Shown here: one piece after another, positions 50,155 through 60,404 of the stretch
How the letters are laid out: every line of letters begins with the position of its first letter
Numbering within the stretch: the first letter of the stretch is position 1
Assembly (NCBI GenBank): GCA_949752795.1
Contig: OX457058.1
Location: 33,358,587-33,422,586, forward strand
Direction of reading: 5' to 3'
From: Hyperoodon ampullatus
Lineage: Eukaryota; Chordata; Mammalia; Artiodactyla; Ziphiidae
DNA length: 64,000 bases
Notes under the pieces: generated by a model
What the model saw: only the letters and a program-made list of their open reading frames with translations
The model's database searches: none
Told to the model about the DNA's origin: nothing
Translations under genes and position numbers: made by a program

Positions 50155-50244
50155 TGAAGACTTTCTCTTCATCACTGGTTTTGAGACATTTATGACGTGC
50201 CCTGGTGTAATTTTCACATTTCTCGTGCTTGGGGTTTATCACCA

Positions 50245-51172
50245 TGCATTTGCAGGAAAAATTAATTTCAAAATTTAATTTAAAAGTGCTGGTTTCACTT
50301 GAGAATGTCCTTGATGAAGAAGTAAAAATATTAATAATATTAATTGTATTAAAGTCTGAACTTGTCAGTATATATAAAGTGACTTCTGCTGCATACCAAA
50401 GCATGCTGGTTGTGTCAAGGAAAAGCGCTTGTGCAGTTGTTTGAGTTGTGAGCTGAACTAGCTGCTTTTTTCACAAACACCATGTTTTTACTTGAAAGAA
50501 TGACAACAAACTATGGTTATTCAAACTTGTGTGTTTGGCAGATAGTTTTCTTAAAAAGTTAAAATGAGCCTGTCACTTCAAGGAAAGCAGTTGATAGTAT
50601 TTGTTGTCAGTGATAAAATTCAAACTTTTTAGTGAAAATTTGAATTTTGGAAAAGTTGTAGCCACCACCATAATCATGACCAATACCTAACCATATTTTC
50701 TGATGCAATACATGGTGAAATTAACAAGTGTGATTTTTTTTATATTGTATAATGTAATGTGTCAACATTTAGAAGATCTGTGTAATTTGGTAAACCAGTA
50801 TTTTCCAAATGACCAATACATGATGTTCAAAATCATGTATGGGTAAAAGATCCAGTCAAAGTGTTTGACCAATCTATTTTCATGTAACAGAGTATGAAAA
50901 ATTCATTGATATAGTCAGTGAATCACATTTCAATTAACCTTTAAGAAACTATCACTTGTCAAGGTTTAGGAAAATATCAAAGAAGAATATCAATAATTAC
51001 CTTAAAAAACTTCTCTCCCCTCCCACTAGCCTCCATGTGAGGCTATATTTTCTTCATATTCCTCAAGTAAAACAACATATTGTAACAGACTTTATGCACA
51101 GCAGATAATAGAATACAGCTATCTACTATGAAGCAAGGCATTAAAGAGATTTTCAAAAATGCCAAACAGTAA
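50245..51172 (+). pseudogene. Decayed hAT-transposase-like gene (ZBED/SCAND3/GTF2IRD2-type C-terminal region)
   Basis: Translated in shifting frames on the + strand, short blocks appear in the right order: LENVLDEEVKI; LLHTKACWLCQGKALVQLFE L; AELAAFFTNT; DNKLWLFKLVCLADSFLKKL; SLSLQGKQLIVFVVSDKIQ; CQHLEDLCNLVNQYFPND; NVTEYEKFIDIVS; QLTFKKLSLV; and CEAIFSSYSSSKTTYCNRL; then IKEIFKNAKQ and a stop. These match the hAT dimerisation region of transposase-derived mammalian proteins (H.E.RWLSRGKVL.RLFELR; LADIF..LNELNLSLQG; YLCE.GFS). At least eight frameshifts or stops exclude function. It may be a fossil Charlie-lineage transposon or a processed copy of a domesticated gene; I cannot decide which. 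The block ends just before an old L1. Confidence 0.8.
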
Positions 51173-51219
51173 TTCAGAGATAATTTTTTAGGTATCTTAT
51201 TTAGCAGAGAAACCCTTGA

Positions 51220-51554
51220 GACATTTCCACTAAGATCAGAAACCAGGCAAGAACGCCCACTATCTCTACTACTAGTCAACATTGTAATAGAGATATTAGC
51301 CCATGTAATTAAACAAGAGAAATCAGAGGCAAAAACTGTGTAAAGAAGAAGGAAAACTATCTCTATTTTAAATTATATGATAATATACCTACAAAAGCCC
51401 AGTGAATCAATGATAAAATTAACTGAAGCAATAATTCAGTGAAGTAACACAATACAAAGTTAATATACAAAAGTCAATAGTCTTTGTATACATAAACAAT
51501 ACACAGAAGGCATAAGGGTAGAGAAAACCCCATTTATAATAGCAGGAAGGAAGG
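51220..51554 (+). repeat. Old L1 ORF2 fragment, sense, 5' part of a split element
   Basis: Decayed ORF2 around the reverse transcriptase to thumb (GAAACCAGGCAAGAACGCCC, CTACTACTAGTCAACATTGT). The element resumes at 53319 after the nested L1. Confidence 0.75.
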
Positions 51555-52212
51555 TTAAATACTTAGGATGGGGGGAGTAGGAAGACCCTGAGCTCACCTC
51601 CTTCCACGGGCACACCAAAATTACAACTATTTACAGAACAATTACCAATAAGAACAACCTGAAGGCTAGGAGAAAAGATTTTCCACAACTAAAGAGATAA
51701 AGAAGGAACCACAGTAATATGGGTGGGAGGGGCAAACATGCCATATAGTCAAGACCCACATCCCCAAGGAGGTGACCCATGAACAGGAGGATAATCACAA
51801 TTGCAGAAATTCTCCCCATAGAATGAGGGGTCCAAGCCCCACTCGGACTCCCTGGACTGAGAGTCCTGCATCAGGAAGACAAGCCCCCAGACATCTGGCA
51901 TAGAAGGCCAGCAAGGCTTACGTACATATATGTGATGGTGTTGGGAAAATGGACAGCACATGCAAAAGAATCGAACTAGACTACTTTCTCACACCATACC
52001 AAAAACAAATCAAGATAGATTAAAGACTTAAATGTAAGACCTGAACCCATAAAACTCTGTGAACTAAATATACTATGCTCTTTGACATCCATCTTAGCAA
52101 TTTTTTTTTTTTGGATATGTTTCCTTAGGCTAGGGAAACAAGAGCAAAAATAAACAAATGGGACTACATCAAACTAAAAAGCTTTTGCACAGAGAAGGAA
52201 ACTAGCATTAAA

Positions 52213-52843
52213 ATGAAAAGGCAGTCTACTGAATGGGAGAAGATATTTGCAAATGATATATCTGATAAGGGGTTAATATCTAAACTACACAAAGAACTCA
52301 TACAACTCAGCATCAAAAAAGCAAACAACCCAATTAAAAAATGGGCAGAGGATCTGAATAGACATTTTTCTAAAGAAGACAAACAGATGGCCAACAGACA
52401 CATGAAAAGGTGCTCAACCTCACTAATCATCAGGGAAATGCAAATCAAAACCACAAGGAGATAATCACCTCACACCTGTCAGAATAGCTATTATCAAAAA
52501 AACAACAAATAATAAGTGTTGGCAAGGACGTGGAGAAGAGAACCCTCATGCACTGTTAGTGGTAATGTAAATTCGTGCAGCCACTATGGAAACAAAATGG
52601 AGGTTCCTCAACAAATTAAATATAGAACTACCATCTGATTCAGCAGTTCCACTTCTGGGCATTTTTCCAAAGAAAACGAAAATACTAATTCAGAAAGATA
52701 TATGCACCCTTATGTTCATTGCAGCATTATTCACAGTGGCCAAGATATGGAAGCAACCTAAGTGTCCATTGATAGATGACTGGATAAAAAAGATGTGGTA
52801 TATATACACAACTAAATATTACTCAGCCATAAAAAAAAAATGA
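52213..52843 (+). pseudogene. L1 ORF2 C-terminal fragment, broken
   Basis: Two frames in the same orientation carry the ORF2 C-terminal part: 52213-52464 ([20 protein letters not shown] ...) and 52586-52843 ([20 protein letters not shown] ...). They are separated by a frameshifted gap. Confidence 0.88.
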
Positions 52844-53232
52844 AATCTTGCCATTTGTGACAGCCTGGTTGGACCTAGAGCGTATTATATTGATACTAAG
52901 TGAAATAAGTCAGGCAGAAAAAGACAAATACCATATGATTTCACTTATATGTGGAATCCAAAAAACAAGACAAACAAATAAACAAGATAAAACAGAAACA
53001 GACTCATAGATACAGAGGATAAACGAATGCCAGAGGGGAGGGTGTTGGGGGAGAGTGAAATAGGTAAAGAGAATTAAGAGGTACAAACTTCCAGTTATCA
53101 AATAAATAAGTAACAGGGGTGTAACGTACAGCATAGGAAATGTAACAACTTTTAAGGTGACAGATGGTAACTAGACTTATTGTGGTGATCATTTTATAAA
53201 ATATCAAGTCACTGTGTTGTACACCTGAAACT

Positions 53233-53284
53233 AATATGTCATTTACACTTAAATTTTTTTTAATTTAAGTATAAATGACATATT
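53233..53284. repeat. 23-bp-arm inverted repeat at the nested L1's 3' end
   Basis: Arm 53233-53255 (AATATGTCATTTACACTTAA ATT) is mirrored by 53262-53284 with one mismatch, around a six-T spacer. ACACTTAAATTTTTTTTAA then recurs as a direct copy at 53285. Confidence 0.9.
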
Positions 53285-53318
53285 ACACTTAAATTTTTTT
53301 TAAAATTTAAGTACTTAG

Positions 53319-55200
53319 GAATTTTCATAAGTATACAAAGTACAAGTATATATGAGGAGATTTTTAATACAGTCTGGAAGACACAAAAGCAGGCGTACAA
53401 ATGGAAAACATCCCCTGTTCTTGAGTAGGACAATTCAACTTTATAAAGATGTCAGTTCTCCTGAAGTTGATTTATAAATTTATTGCAGTCCTAATAAAAA
53501 TAACAGCAAGCTATTTATGGAGTTAAATAAGTTGATACTAAGTTCATGTGAAAAAATAAACGTCCAAGAATAGACAAGAAAACAATGAAAAAGAAAAACT
53601 ACAAGGGAGGAATAGCCCTGCCAGATACTATAAATCCTCTGTAATTAAAATCCTGTGGTACTAATGCTTGATAGACAATTGGCCTGTGGAATAGAAGAGA
53701 AAGCCCAGTATTAGACCCAAATACATATTAGAATTTATAGTATGATAAAGGTGGCATCTCAAATCACTGCACTTTTAATAAATGTTAGTGTGACAACTGG
53801 ATAGCCATTTAGAAAAAGATAAAATTAAATCCAATATATCTCACACCCCTACACAAGAATAGCTCCAAATGGATTAGGGATCTAAATGTAAAAAAGGAAA
53901 CCATAAAATATCAGAGGAAAACATGGCTGACTTTCTCTTTAACCTTGGTGTAGGAAATGGCTTTCTAATTATGACTCAGATACTAGGGTTAATAGATTGA
54001 TAAATTTGACTACATAAAAATTATAAATTTTTTCAATCATCGTAAGGGAAGTCAAAAGACAAAGGACCACCCGGGAGAACATATTCACAACATATACCAC
54101 AAAGGCTTAATATGCCTGATATACGAAGAACTCCTGAAAATTGAGGGGCAAAGGATCAAAATCCCAATAGAAAAATGGGGAGGGGACTTCCCTGGTGGTG
54201 CAGTGCTTAAGAATCCACCTGCCAATGCAGGGGGCCCGGGTTCGAGCCCTTGTCCAGGAAGATCCCACGTGCTGCAGAGCAACTAAGCCCGTGAGCCACA
54301 ACTACAGAGCCCACACGCCACACTGAAGCATGTGCACCTAGAGCCCGTGCTCTGCACCAAGAGAAGCCAGCACAATGAGAAACCTACACACCTCAATGAA
54401 GAGTAGCCCCTGCTCACCACAACTAGAGAAAGCCCAGGCACAGCAACGAAGACCCAACGCAGCAAAAAATAAAGTATATAAATTAAAAAAAAAAAAAAGA
54501 AAACCTTTTTAAAAAAATGGGGAAGATACACAAATAGACAATTCACTAAAAGATAAGATACAAAAATGATCCTCAAACATATGAAATGATGTGCAGACTC
54601 ACTCATAATTAGAGAAATGCAAATTAAGACAGCACTGAAATACTCTTTCTAACCTATCCAACTGACCAAAATTAAATCATATGACAGCATATTCTGTTGG
54701 CCAAGAGTGGGGAAAAAGGCCTCTCATACCTTGTTGGTGGGAATGCACATTGGTACACTCCTTCTGGAGGGGAATTTGGCCACACCTAACAAAACTACAT
54801 ACATATACACTTACCTTGTAACCTAGAAATCCCACTTCTAGGGTAGGTGTATCTTCTGGGTGTATCTACACCTCCAATTCTTAAGAAAATATGTGTGCGC
54901 AAGATTATTCTTCGCAGCCTTGTTCGTAGTTACAAAGTATTGGAAACACCTAAATGTTCGTACATAAGAGAGTGGTAGTATTCAACCTTGGTTACTCTAC
55001 ATAATGCAGCAATATGCAATTCTGAAAAAAGAATAAGGAAGAGCTCTATGAATAATCATGGAGTGTCTTTCAGGACATACTGTGAAGTGAAATAAACAAA
55101 GCCCCAAAGAGCATCTACAGTGCACTGCCCTTCATAGGAGAAGAGGAGACAGATGCTCATTTGTGCAAAACAAATACAGCAAAGGATAAAGCAGAAACCT
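53319..55200 (+). repeat. Old L1 ORF2 fragment, sense, 3' part of the split element
   Basis: Resumes the older L1 with AAGTATACAAAGTACAAG and continues to a decayed 3' end (CACACCCCTACACAAGAATA, GGGAATGCACATTGGTACAC). It is interrupted by the SINE at 54184-54512. Confidence 0.75.
54184..54512 (+). mobile_element. Longer-body CHR-type SINE, sense
   Basis: GGACTTCCCTGGTGGTGCAG head, B box GGGTTCGAGCCCTTG, and an A-rich tail. Duplications AAAAATGGGGAGG and AAAAATGGGGAAG. Confidence 0.92.
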
Positions 55201-55611
55201 AAGGGGCTGGTTACCTCCGGCGGGGGAGGGGGCGCAGGGAGGCAGAGAGGAGTGTGAAGAGGGTGGTGGGGATGAGGAGGGAGTGACATTTCTCTGGCCC
55301 TTACAGCTAGAGTCGTGTTAACACTCCCTTCACAGTCTGTAGTGATGGGCTGTCACTGTGCTTGTGTGATTCCATCACCGTGAACCTTCGGTCTGACCTA
55401 GTGCGAAAATACTTATGTTGTATGTTAATGCAGTATAAAAGGGAATTTTCTACTTAACAGCTCTTGTCTAGGAGATATCAGAGCAGAATGCTTGTTTCAC
55501 TACAACAGTTCTAACCAACAACAGTGAGGATTGTTTTAACCAATTCCTTCCTATCCAGAGCACTGGTTTTTAGCGCTTAATCATCATTCCCATCACCAGT
55601 TTCTCCTTTCT

Positions 55612-55807
55612 TTTTTTTTTTTTTTTGCGGTACGCGGGCCTCTCACTGTTGTGGCCTCTCCCATTGCAGAACACAGGCTCTGGATGCGCAGGGTCATCAG
55701 CCATGGCTCACGGGCCTAGCCATTCCGCGGCATGTGGGATTGGGGCACCAACCCGTGTCCCCTGCATCGGCAGGCAGACCCCCAACCACTGCGCCACCAG
55801 GGAAGCC
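55612..55807 (-). mobile_element. CHR-type SINE, antisense, exact 15-bp duplication, internal deletion
   Basis: CAGTTTCTCCTTTCT is exact at 55597-55611 and 55808-55822. Between GCATGTGGGAT and TGGGGCACC it lacks about 12 bp of the CTTCCCGGACCG segment seen in its relatives. Confidence 0.94.
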
Positions 55808-56168
55808 CAGTTTCTCCTTTCTATCCCTCGAAAACCCTGGCTTTACAACAGAAGAGTGAACACTGGTTATGTTCTCTTGCCTGGCAAGTTAGTCATTTTG
55901 GTTTTGGTGAGTTTTAGTTTTTGTTTTTTGTTTTGTTTATGATTCTGCCTCTGATGGTATTTGATTTTGGGCAACAGATAAGTGAAATATTTACATAATT
56001 TGAAGTGCCCCTATACACTTCTTATCAAAATTTCTCTTATAACCAAGTGCTTTAGCCAAGTTTTGCAAATGTATAAATGAATAATTTGTTTCACCTTCCT
56101 TAAATCCCTCTGCATCATCCACAGATGCAGATGATAATGTACCATGAAATTATCAAAAGACATCAGGC

Positions 56169-56367
56169 AGGGCTTCCCTGGTGGCACAGTGGTTGAGAGT
56201 CCGCCTGCCGATGCAGGGGACACGGGTTCGTGCCCCGGTCCAGGAAGATCCCACATGCTGCGGAGCGGCTGGGCGCGTGAGCCATGGCCGCTGAGCCTGC
56301 GCGTCCGGAGCCTGTGCTCCGCAATGGGAGAGGCCACGGCAGTGAGAGGCCCACATACCGCAAAAAA
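56169..56367 (+). mobile_element. CHR-type SINE, sense, exact 14-bp duplication
   Basis: GGCTTCCCTGGTGGCACAGT head and an A tail. AAAAGACATCAGGC is exact at 56155-56168 and 56368-56381. It lies about 190 bp upstream of an ARNT2 exon. Confidence 0.95.
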
Positions 56368-56555
56368 AAAAGACATCAGGCCAAGAGGAGCAGGGAATGA
56401 GTGAGGGGTGGTGAATTCATGGGCAGCTTCCCAGACCCTGCAGGATCAACAGTGGATCTGTATCTTTGATTGTGTACATAAAATCATGGACACTTTTACC
56501 CCTTTTCGATTCATCTTGGACATGTCGTTGATGACTCTGGCATTTCTCATTTCAG

Positions 56556-56632
56556 GAATGACCATACCTGAAGAAGATGCCGACGTGGGACAAAGCAGTA
56601 AATATTGCCTTGTGGCAATTGGAAGACTCCAG
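56556..56632 (+). CDS. ARNT2: ARNT2 internal coding exon, PAS-A/PAS-B linker (CLVAIGRLQ)
   Basis: The 77-nt exon starts with GA completing a Gly codon and encodes MTIPEEDADVGQSSKYCLVA followed by IGRLQ, ending in phase 0. The acceptor CATTTCAG and the donor CAG|GTAAGA are strong. The CLVAIGRLQ motif is the shared entry to the PAS-B domain in ARNT, ARNT2 and BMAL proteins. The reading is VGQSSKYC, where recalled mammalian ARNT2 has VGQGSKYC, so a Gly to Ser change is possible. A CHR-type SINE ends about 175 bp upstream of the exon. Confidence 0.94.
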
Positions 56633-56928
56633 GTAAGAAAAAGCTCACAGCCTTTTTGATCTCCAGGGAAAGCTTATTATTGCAAAGAGCAAGAGCCTGT
56701 AGGTTTGGATGCCTTTTTCGACCTCCTGTGTCCTCAGTATGGTTGGGTTCTGTGTCTCACTCTGTGGGAGAAGGATGAGGCTGCATCTGGGAGAAGAAGG
56801 GGGGCAGGGACTCTGAGCTGGGGGCAGCAGAAGCAAGCTGTCCTTGCTTCACTGAGGGCCTGAGTCAGTCCGTCCCCACATGTGCGCCAGTTACTGCGAA
56901 GTTGAGCTCTGCTCACATCACACCCGGG

Positions 56929-57271
56929 TTTAAAAAAATTTTTTTATTGAAGTATAGTTGATTTACAATATCATGTTGGTTTCAGGTGTACAGCAAAGCG
57001 ATTCAGATATATAGAGAAAGATAAATAGAAATATAGGTAGATAAACAGATAGATAGATAGATAGACAGATACATAGATTGACACATAAGCACATAGATAG
57101 ATACTGGGTTGGCCAAAACGTTCGTTCACGTTTTCCGGAAAAACCCGAACGAACGTTTTGGCCAACCCATTGCATAGACAGATATATCTTTTTCAGGTTC
57201 TTGTCCATTATAGGTTATGACAAGATACTGAATATAGTTCCCGGTGCTACACAGTAGGACCTTGTTGTTTC
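56929..57271 (-). mobile_element. L1 3' end, antisense, holding a GATA microsatellite and a palindromic MITE
   Basis: GAAGTATAGTTGATTTACAA and TTTCAGGTGTACAGCAAAGC at one end, TTTTTCAGGTTCTTGTCCAT and CCGGTGCTACACAGTAGGAC at the other. In between lie an expanded GATA-like tract (57025-57103) and the palindrome at 57105-57169. Confidence 0.85.
57105..57169. mobile_element. Palindromic mariner-type MITE (mir-2284/2285-like hairpin)
   Basis: The two arms 57105-57127 and 57147-57169 (TGGGTTGGCCAAAACGTTCG TTC) are exact inverse copies over 23 bp, and the centre GTTTTCC/GGAAAAC pairs further. The motif GGAAAAACCCGAACGAAC is the one recalled for the mariner-derived bovine mir-2284/2285 family. It lies in the sense strand of an ARNT2 intron, so it could be transcribed as a hairpin. 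Expression is unknown. Confidence 0.85.
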
Positions 57272-57589
57272 ACAGCCCTGTTTAATCCCCTTGAATGTCG
57301 CCCCATCGTCTGCAGGATAAAGCACGCACTCATCTTACAGCCCCACCTCCTCCCTCCCCCCTCATGCCCTGTTCCCAAACCACAGCATGCCCTTTCCACA
57401 AGCCCACCGTGCACTTCCCCACCGTTGCAGGTGTCCACGGGCTGTTCCTTCCGCCTGGTATTTCCTTGTTTCCCTTCTTCTCCTTTTACAACTCCTTCTC
57501 CTTTTGTTTACTTCCTATTTCCTCATCCTTCAAGATCCAGTGAAATGACTCCTTATCTGCTTAGTCAAAATGAATCATCCCCTCCTCCC

Positions 57590-57795
57590 TACACGCCTGG
57601 CGTTAGGTTTATATGTCAGTTATGATTCTTCACTGTCTGTTTTCGTATAGTTAGTTGAGGGCAGTCCCCTTCCTTGCAAGCTCCTCAAGGGCAAAAAATG
57701 TGTCTTTTTAATCTTTTGAGAATTAGATATGCTGAATAATGTATATAAAGTCCACTGGCTTCACGCCTGGCACACACAGTAGCCATTCAGTCTTT
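57590..57795 (+). repeat. L2 3'-end remnant
   Basis: GCAAGCTCCTCAAGGGCAAA, then CACGCCTGGCACACACAGTA GCCATTCAG: the L2 terminal order. Confidence 0.8.
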
Positions 57796-58084
57796 CTCCT
57801 TGTGGCATCGAGGACCTTCTCCGTACTGATGAAGGGGCCATGACAGATGTAGTTCAGAGGACACTGACCTTTCACATCCCTGGTTTCCTAGGTCTTACCA
57901 TTTTCAGACAGATGAACAAGCTATTCCATTCACATGTGATAAGCATTGGTTATTCCTTGCAAGTGGGGAAGAAAGAATACTTGGGTAAATTCAGTTCACA
58001 AATATAGACTTTCCAAATATTTTGACCAGTTCCTTAGACTCATTTCCCATCCTTAGTAACAGGAAGGTGGGGGAAGGGAAGGGT

Positions 58085-58240
58085 ATTAACATTTCTGAGC
58101 ACCAGCTGTGTGCCAGGTGTTGTGCCAGGGTTTGACGTGCAGTGTCTCTCTGAACCTCACAACCACCCTATGAGGTTACAGCTTCCTAATTCCCAGGGAC
58201 TGATAAGGAAACTGGGGCTCAGAAAGTGGTCAGTAAAGAA
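58085..58240 (+). repeat. MIR SINE remnant (partly copied to 60520-60551)
   Basis: GAGCACCAGCTGTGTGCCAG, then CCTCACAACCACCCTATGAG, then GATAAGGAAACTGGGGCTCA. The final part is the outer end of the inverted duplication. Confidence 0.9.
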
Positions 58241-58348
58241 AGTGGTCCACTCTTCCGGTTAGTCCAGGGTGTGGCCAAGGCAGTTTGAAACATTTTAGAC
58301 TCATTGTACTCATGACCTGGAAGGATCTGTGAAATTAAATCCACATGG
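58200..58348 (+). repeat. Source copy of an inverted duplication (about 150 bp)
   Basis: The reverse complement of this stretch recurs at 60405-60551 with a few substitutions and one roughly 8-bp deletion. The unique core includes TGAAACATTTTAGACTCATT and TGTACTCATGACCTGGAAGG. It directly abuts the SINE at 58349. Confidence 0.95.
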
Positions 58349-58700
58349 GGGACTTCCCTGGTGGTGCAGTGGTTAAGAATCTGCCTGCCAATGCAGGGGA
58401 CACGGGTTCGAGCCCTGGTCCGGGAAGATCCCACATGCCATGGAGCAACTAAGACCGTGTGCCACAACTACTGAACCTACGCTCTAGGGCCCGTGAGCCA
58501 CAAGTGTTGAACCCACATGCCACAACTACTGAAGCCCGCACGCCTAGAGCCCATGCTCCACAAGAGAAGCCACCGTAATAAGCCTGCGCACCGCAACGAA
58601 GAGTAGCCCTGGCTCACCGCAACTAGAGAGCCTGCACGCGGCAACAAAAACCCAGCACAGCCAAAAATAAACAAATTAATTAATTAATTAATTATTTTAA
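58349..58700 (+). mobile_element. Longer-body CHR-type SINE, sense, next to the PAS-B exon
   Basis: GGACTTCCCTGGTGGTGCAG head, B box GGTTCGAGCCCTGG, and an ATTAATTAATTA tail. AAATCCACATGG is exact at 58337-58348 and 58701-58712. It ends 72 bp before the exon. Confidence 0.95.
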
Positions 58701-58772
58701 AAATCCACATGGATTGTTCCCATTCTCTAACTCAGTCTCCATCACCACCTCCCTGTGGATTTCTCCATCCAG

Positions 58773-58907
58773 GTGACCAGCTCTCCTGTGTGCATGGACA
58801 TGAGCGGGATGTCGGTGCCAACGGAATTCTTATCCCGGCATAACTCTGACGGGATCATCACATTTGTGGACCCAAGATGCATCAGTGTGATTGGCTACCA
58901 ACCCCAG
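58773..58907 (+). CDS. ARNT2: ARNT2 internal coding exon, start of PAS-B ([16 protein letters not shown])
   Basis: The 135-nt exon (45 codons, phase 0 at both ends) reads [20 protein letters not shown], then [19 protein letters not shown] and IGYQPQ. This is the N-terminal half of the PAS-B fold (SRH...F.FVD.R....GY.P), used in heterodimer contacts. The acceptor is TCCATCCAG and the donor CAG|GTAGGT. Met-Asp-Met-Ser replaces the recalled Met-Asp-Met-Asn. A + SINE ends 72 bp upstream, and an inverted SINE with a copied flank lies 1.2 kb downstream. The exon therefore sits in the loop of a long inverted repeat, and being symmetric it could be skipped in frame or circularised. Confidence 0.95.
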
Positions 58908-59454
58908 GTAGGTGGTTTTGAGCTCATGGCAGTCAGCTAGAGATTTAGTTTTACTTAAAATGCACCTACTACATTTGTTCAAGATATTGTACATCACAAT
59001 ATAGGGAAACACAGGATAAAAATCCATCTCCCTACCTGGGTACAGTAATGTCCTTCCAAAGCAAAAAAGAACATTGTATGCCACTGCACTGCTTAAAATT
59101 AACTCTTGCATTTTTTGTCCTAACCATTTCGTTTAATCTAAATGATTTTTCTCAAACTAGAGTTAAGATGCTCTATGAAAAAGAGGCTCTCTGATCAATT
59201 AAGTTTTATTAACACCAAACGGAAAATCTCCTTAGAAACTTTAAAAGTATATTAGTGTGAAAGATGCTGAAAAGTCTTAAAGATGTTCAATTAATTTTGT
59301 CTAACTGCTTGTTTCTCAAATGTATTTGGAAACTCTTTTTACAGGGGGTACATTTTCAAGGCCTTTTATCTAAAAAAAGTCCGTGAGAAACACAGAAGTC
59401 ATGAGAAACACCAAAAGGCAGGAGAGATTGTTCCAAATTAAGATAAACCAAAGA

Positions 59455-59580
59455 GATAAAATAATATGTAATATTATTTTATATTAATTTTTAATTTTAA
59501 TTTTAATTTTAATTTAATTTTTAAATTTAATTTAATTTAATTAATTTTTAATTAATAATTATTTTATATTAATATGTAAT
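59455..59580. repeat. AT-only low-complexity tract with direct repeats
   Basis: Irregular TTTTAATTTAAT units. ATTATTTTATATTAAT occurs at 59473-59488 and 59558-59573, flanked outside by AATATGTAAT on both sides. Confidence 0.85.
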
Positions 59581-59679
59581 GTAAGACCCTTAATTGGGTC
59601 CTCAACCTGAAGACTTATAAAGGACATTTGGGAGGAAATGTTAATATGTATGGAATAATGGGTGATTTTATCAAATAAC

Positions 59680-60035
59680 TTGATTTTTTTTAGGCATAAT
59701 AGGGTATATTATGGATTTGTGAGATGGTGTCATTTTTATGAGATACATATTTCAGGGAGAAGTGTCATGATTTCTGCTAATTATTTTCAAATGATTCAAC
59801 AAAACTTTAAAAAATATATGTGTATATGAAAGATATTTCATTTCTGTATATTTTATGTTTCACTTTTATATTTATGTTTACATATATATGAAAGAAAGAG
59901 AAAAATGCAAATGTGGCAAAATATTGACAATTGATGAATCAAGCTAAACAACACACAGGTGTTTATTATACCACCCTTTCAACTTTTCTGTAGATTTAAA
60001 TTTTCAAAATAAAAAGCATTTGAACAAAAAAAGAA
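59680..60035 (+). repeat. Old repeat 3' end, probably L1ME-like
   Basis: GAGATGGTGTCATTTTTATG, then GCAAATGTGGCAAAATATTG, then TTTTCAAAATAAAAAGCATT TG are recognisable as an old repeat end. The family is from memory and uncertain. Confidence 0.45.
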
Positions 60036-60084
60036 AGAAAAAAAAGGAACAAAGTTTGGGATATGCTGATATGGGTATTTTAAT

Positions 60085-60404
60085 TATATATATATTTTTT
60101 AATAAATTTATTTATTTTATTTTTGGCTGCACTGGGTCTTTGTTGCTGCACGCGGGCTTTCTCTAGTTGTGGCAAGCGGGGACTACTCTTTGTTGCAGTG
60201 TGCGGGCTCATCGCGGTGGCTTCTCTTGTTGCAGAGCACAGGCTCTAGGCACGTGGGATTCAGTAGTTGTGGCACACAGGCTCAGTAGTTATGGCTCACA
60301 GGCTTAGTTGCTCCGTGGCATGTGGGATCTTCCTGGACCAGGGCTCGAACCCGTGTCCCCTGCATTGGCAGGCGGATTCTTAACCACTGCGCCACCAGGG
60401 AAGG
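60085..60404 (-). mobile_element. Longer-body CHR-type SINE, antisense, with a foreign flank inserted in its head
   Basis: An AT-rich tail, GGCTGCACTGGGTCTTTGTT, and a head ending GCGCCACCAGGGAAG. The expected duplication (TATATATATTTT before, ATATATATTTTA after, near 60572) is displaced by the 147-bp inverted copy 60405-60551 plus a second SINE-head end (GCCACTAAGGAAGCCC, 60551-60566). Confidence 0.9.

Larger units (their letters stand above)
51569..53305 (+). mobile_element. Younger L1, sense, nested in the older L1; internally deleted
   Basis: Flanked by TTAAATACTTAGGA (51555-51568) and TTTAAGTACTTAGGA (53306-53320), a target duplication. It begins with L1 5' UTR-like sequence (GAGCTCACCTCCTTCCACGG) to about 51935. 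It then jumps directly to the 3' quarter of ORF2 (near 51940), with [20 protein letters not shown] and [20 protein letters not shown] at 52213-52464. It ends with a 3' UTR and an AT-rich tail. ORF1 and most of ORF2 are missing. Confidence 0.8.

Noticed and set aside
57025..57103. GATA tract as a regulatory cluster
   Set aside because: It is an expanded microsatellite within an L1 3' end. There is no evidence of regulatory use.
19494..60404. SINE heads and B boxes as possible tRNA genes
   Set aside because: They have a polymerase III-like B box but cannot form a tRNA cloverleaf with acceptor stem. The head and tail show they are retroposons with duplications.
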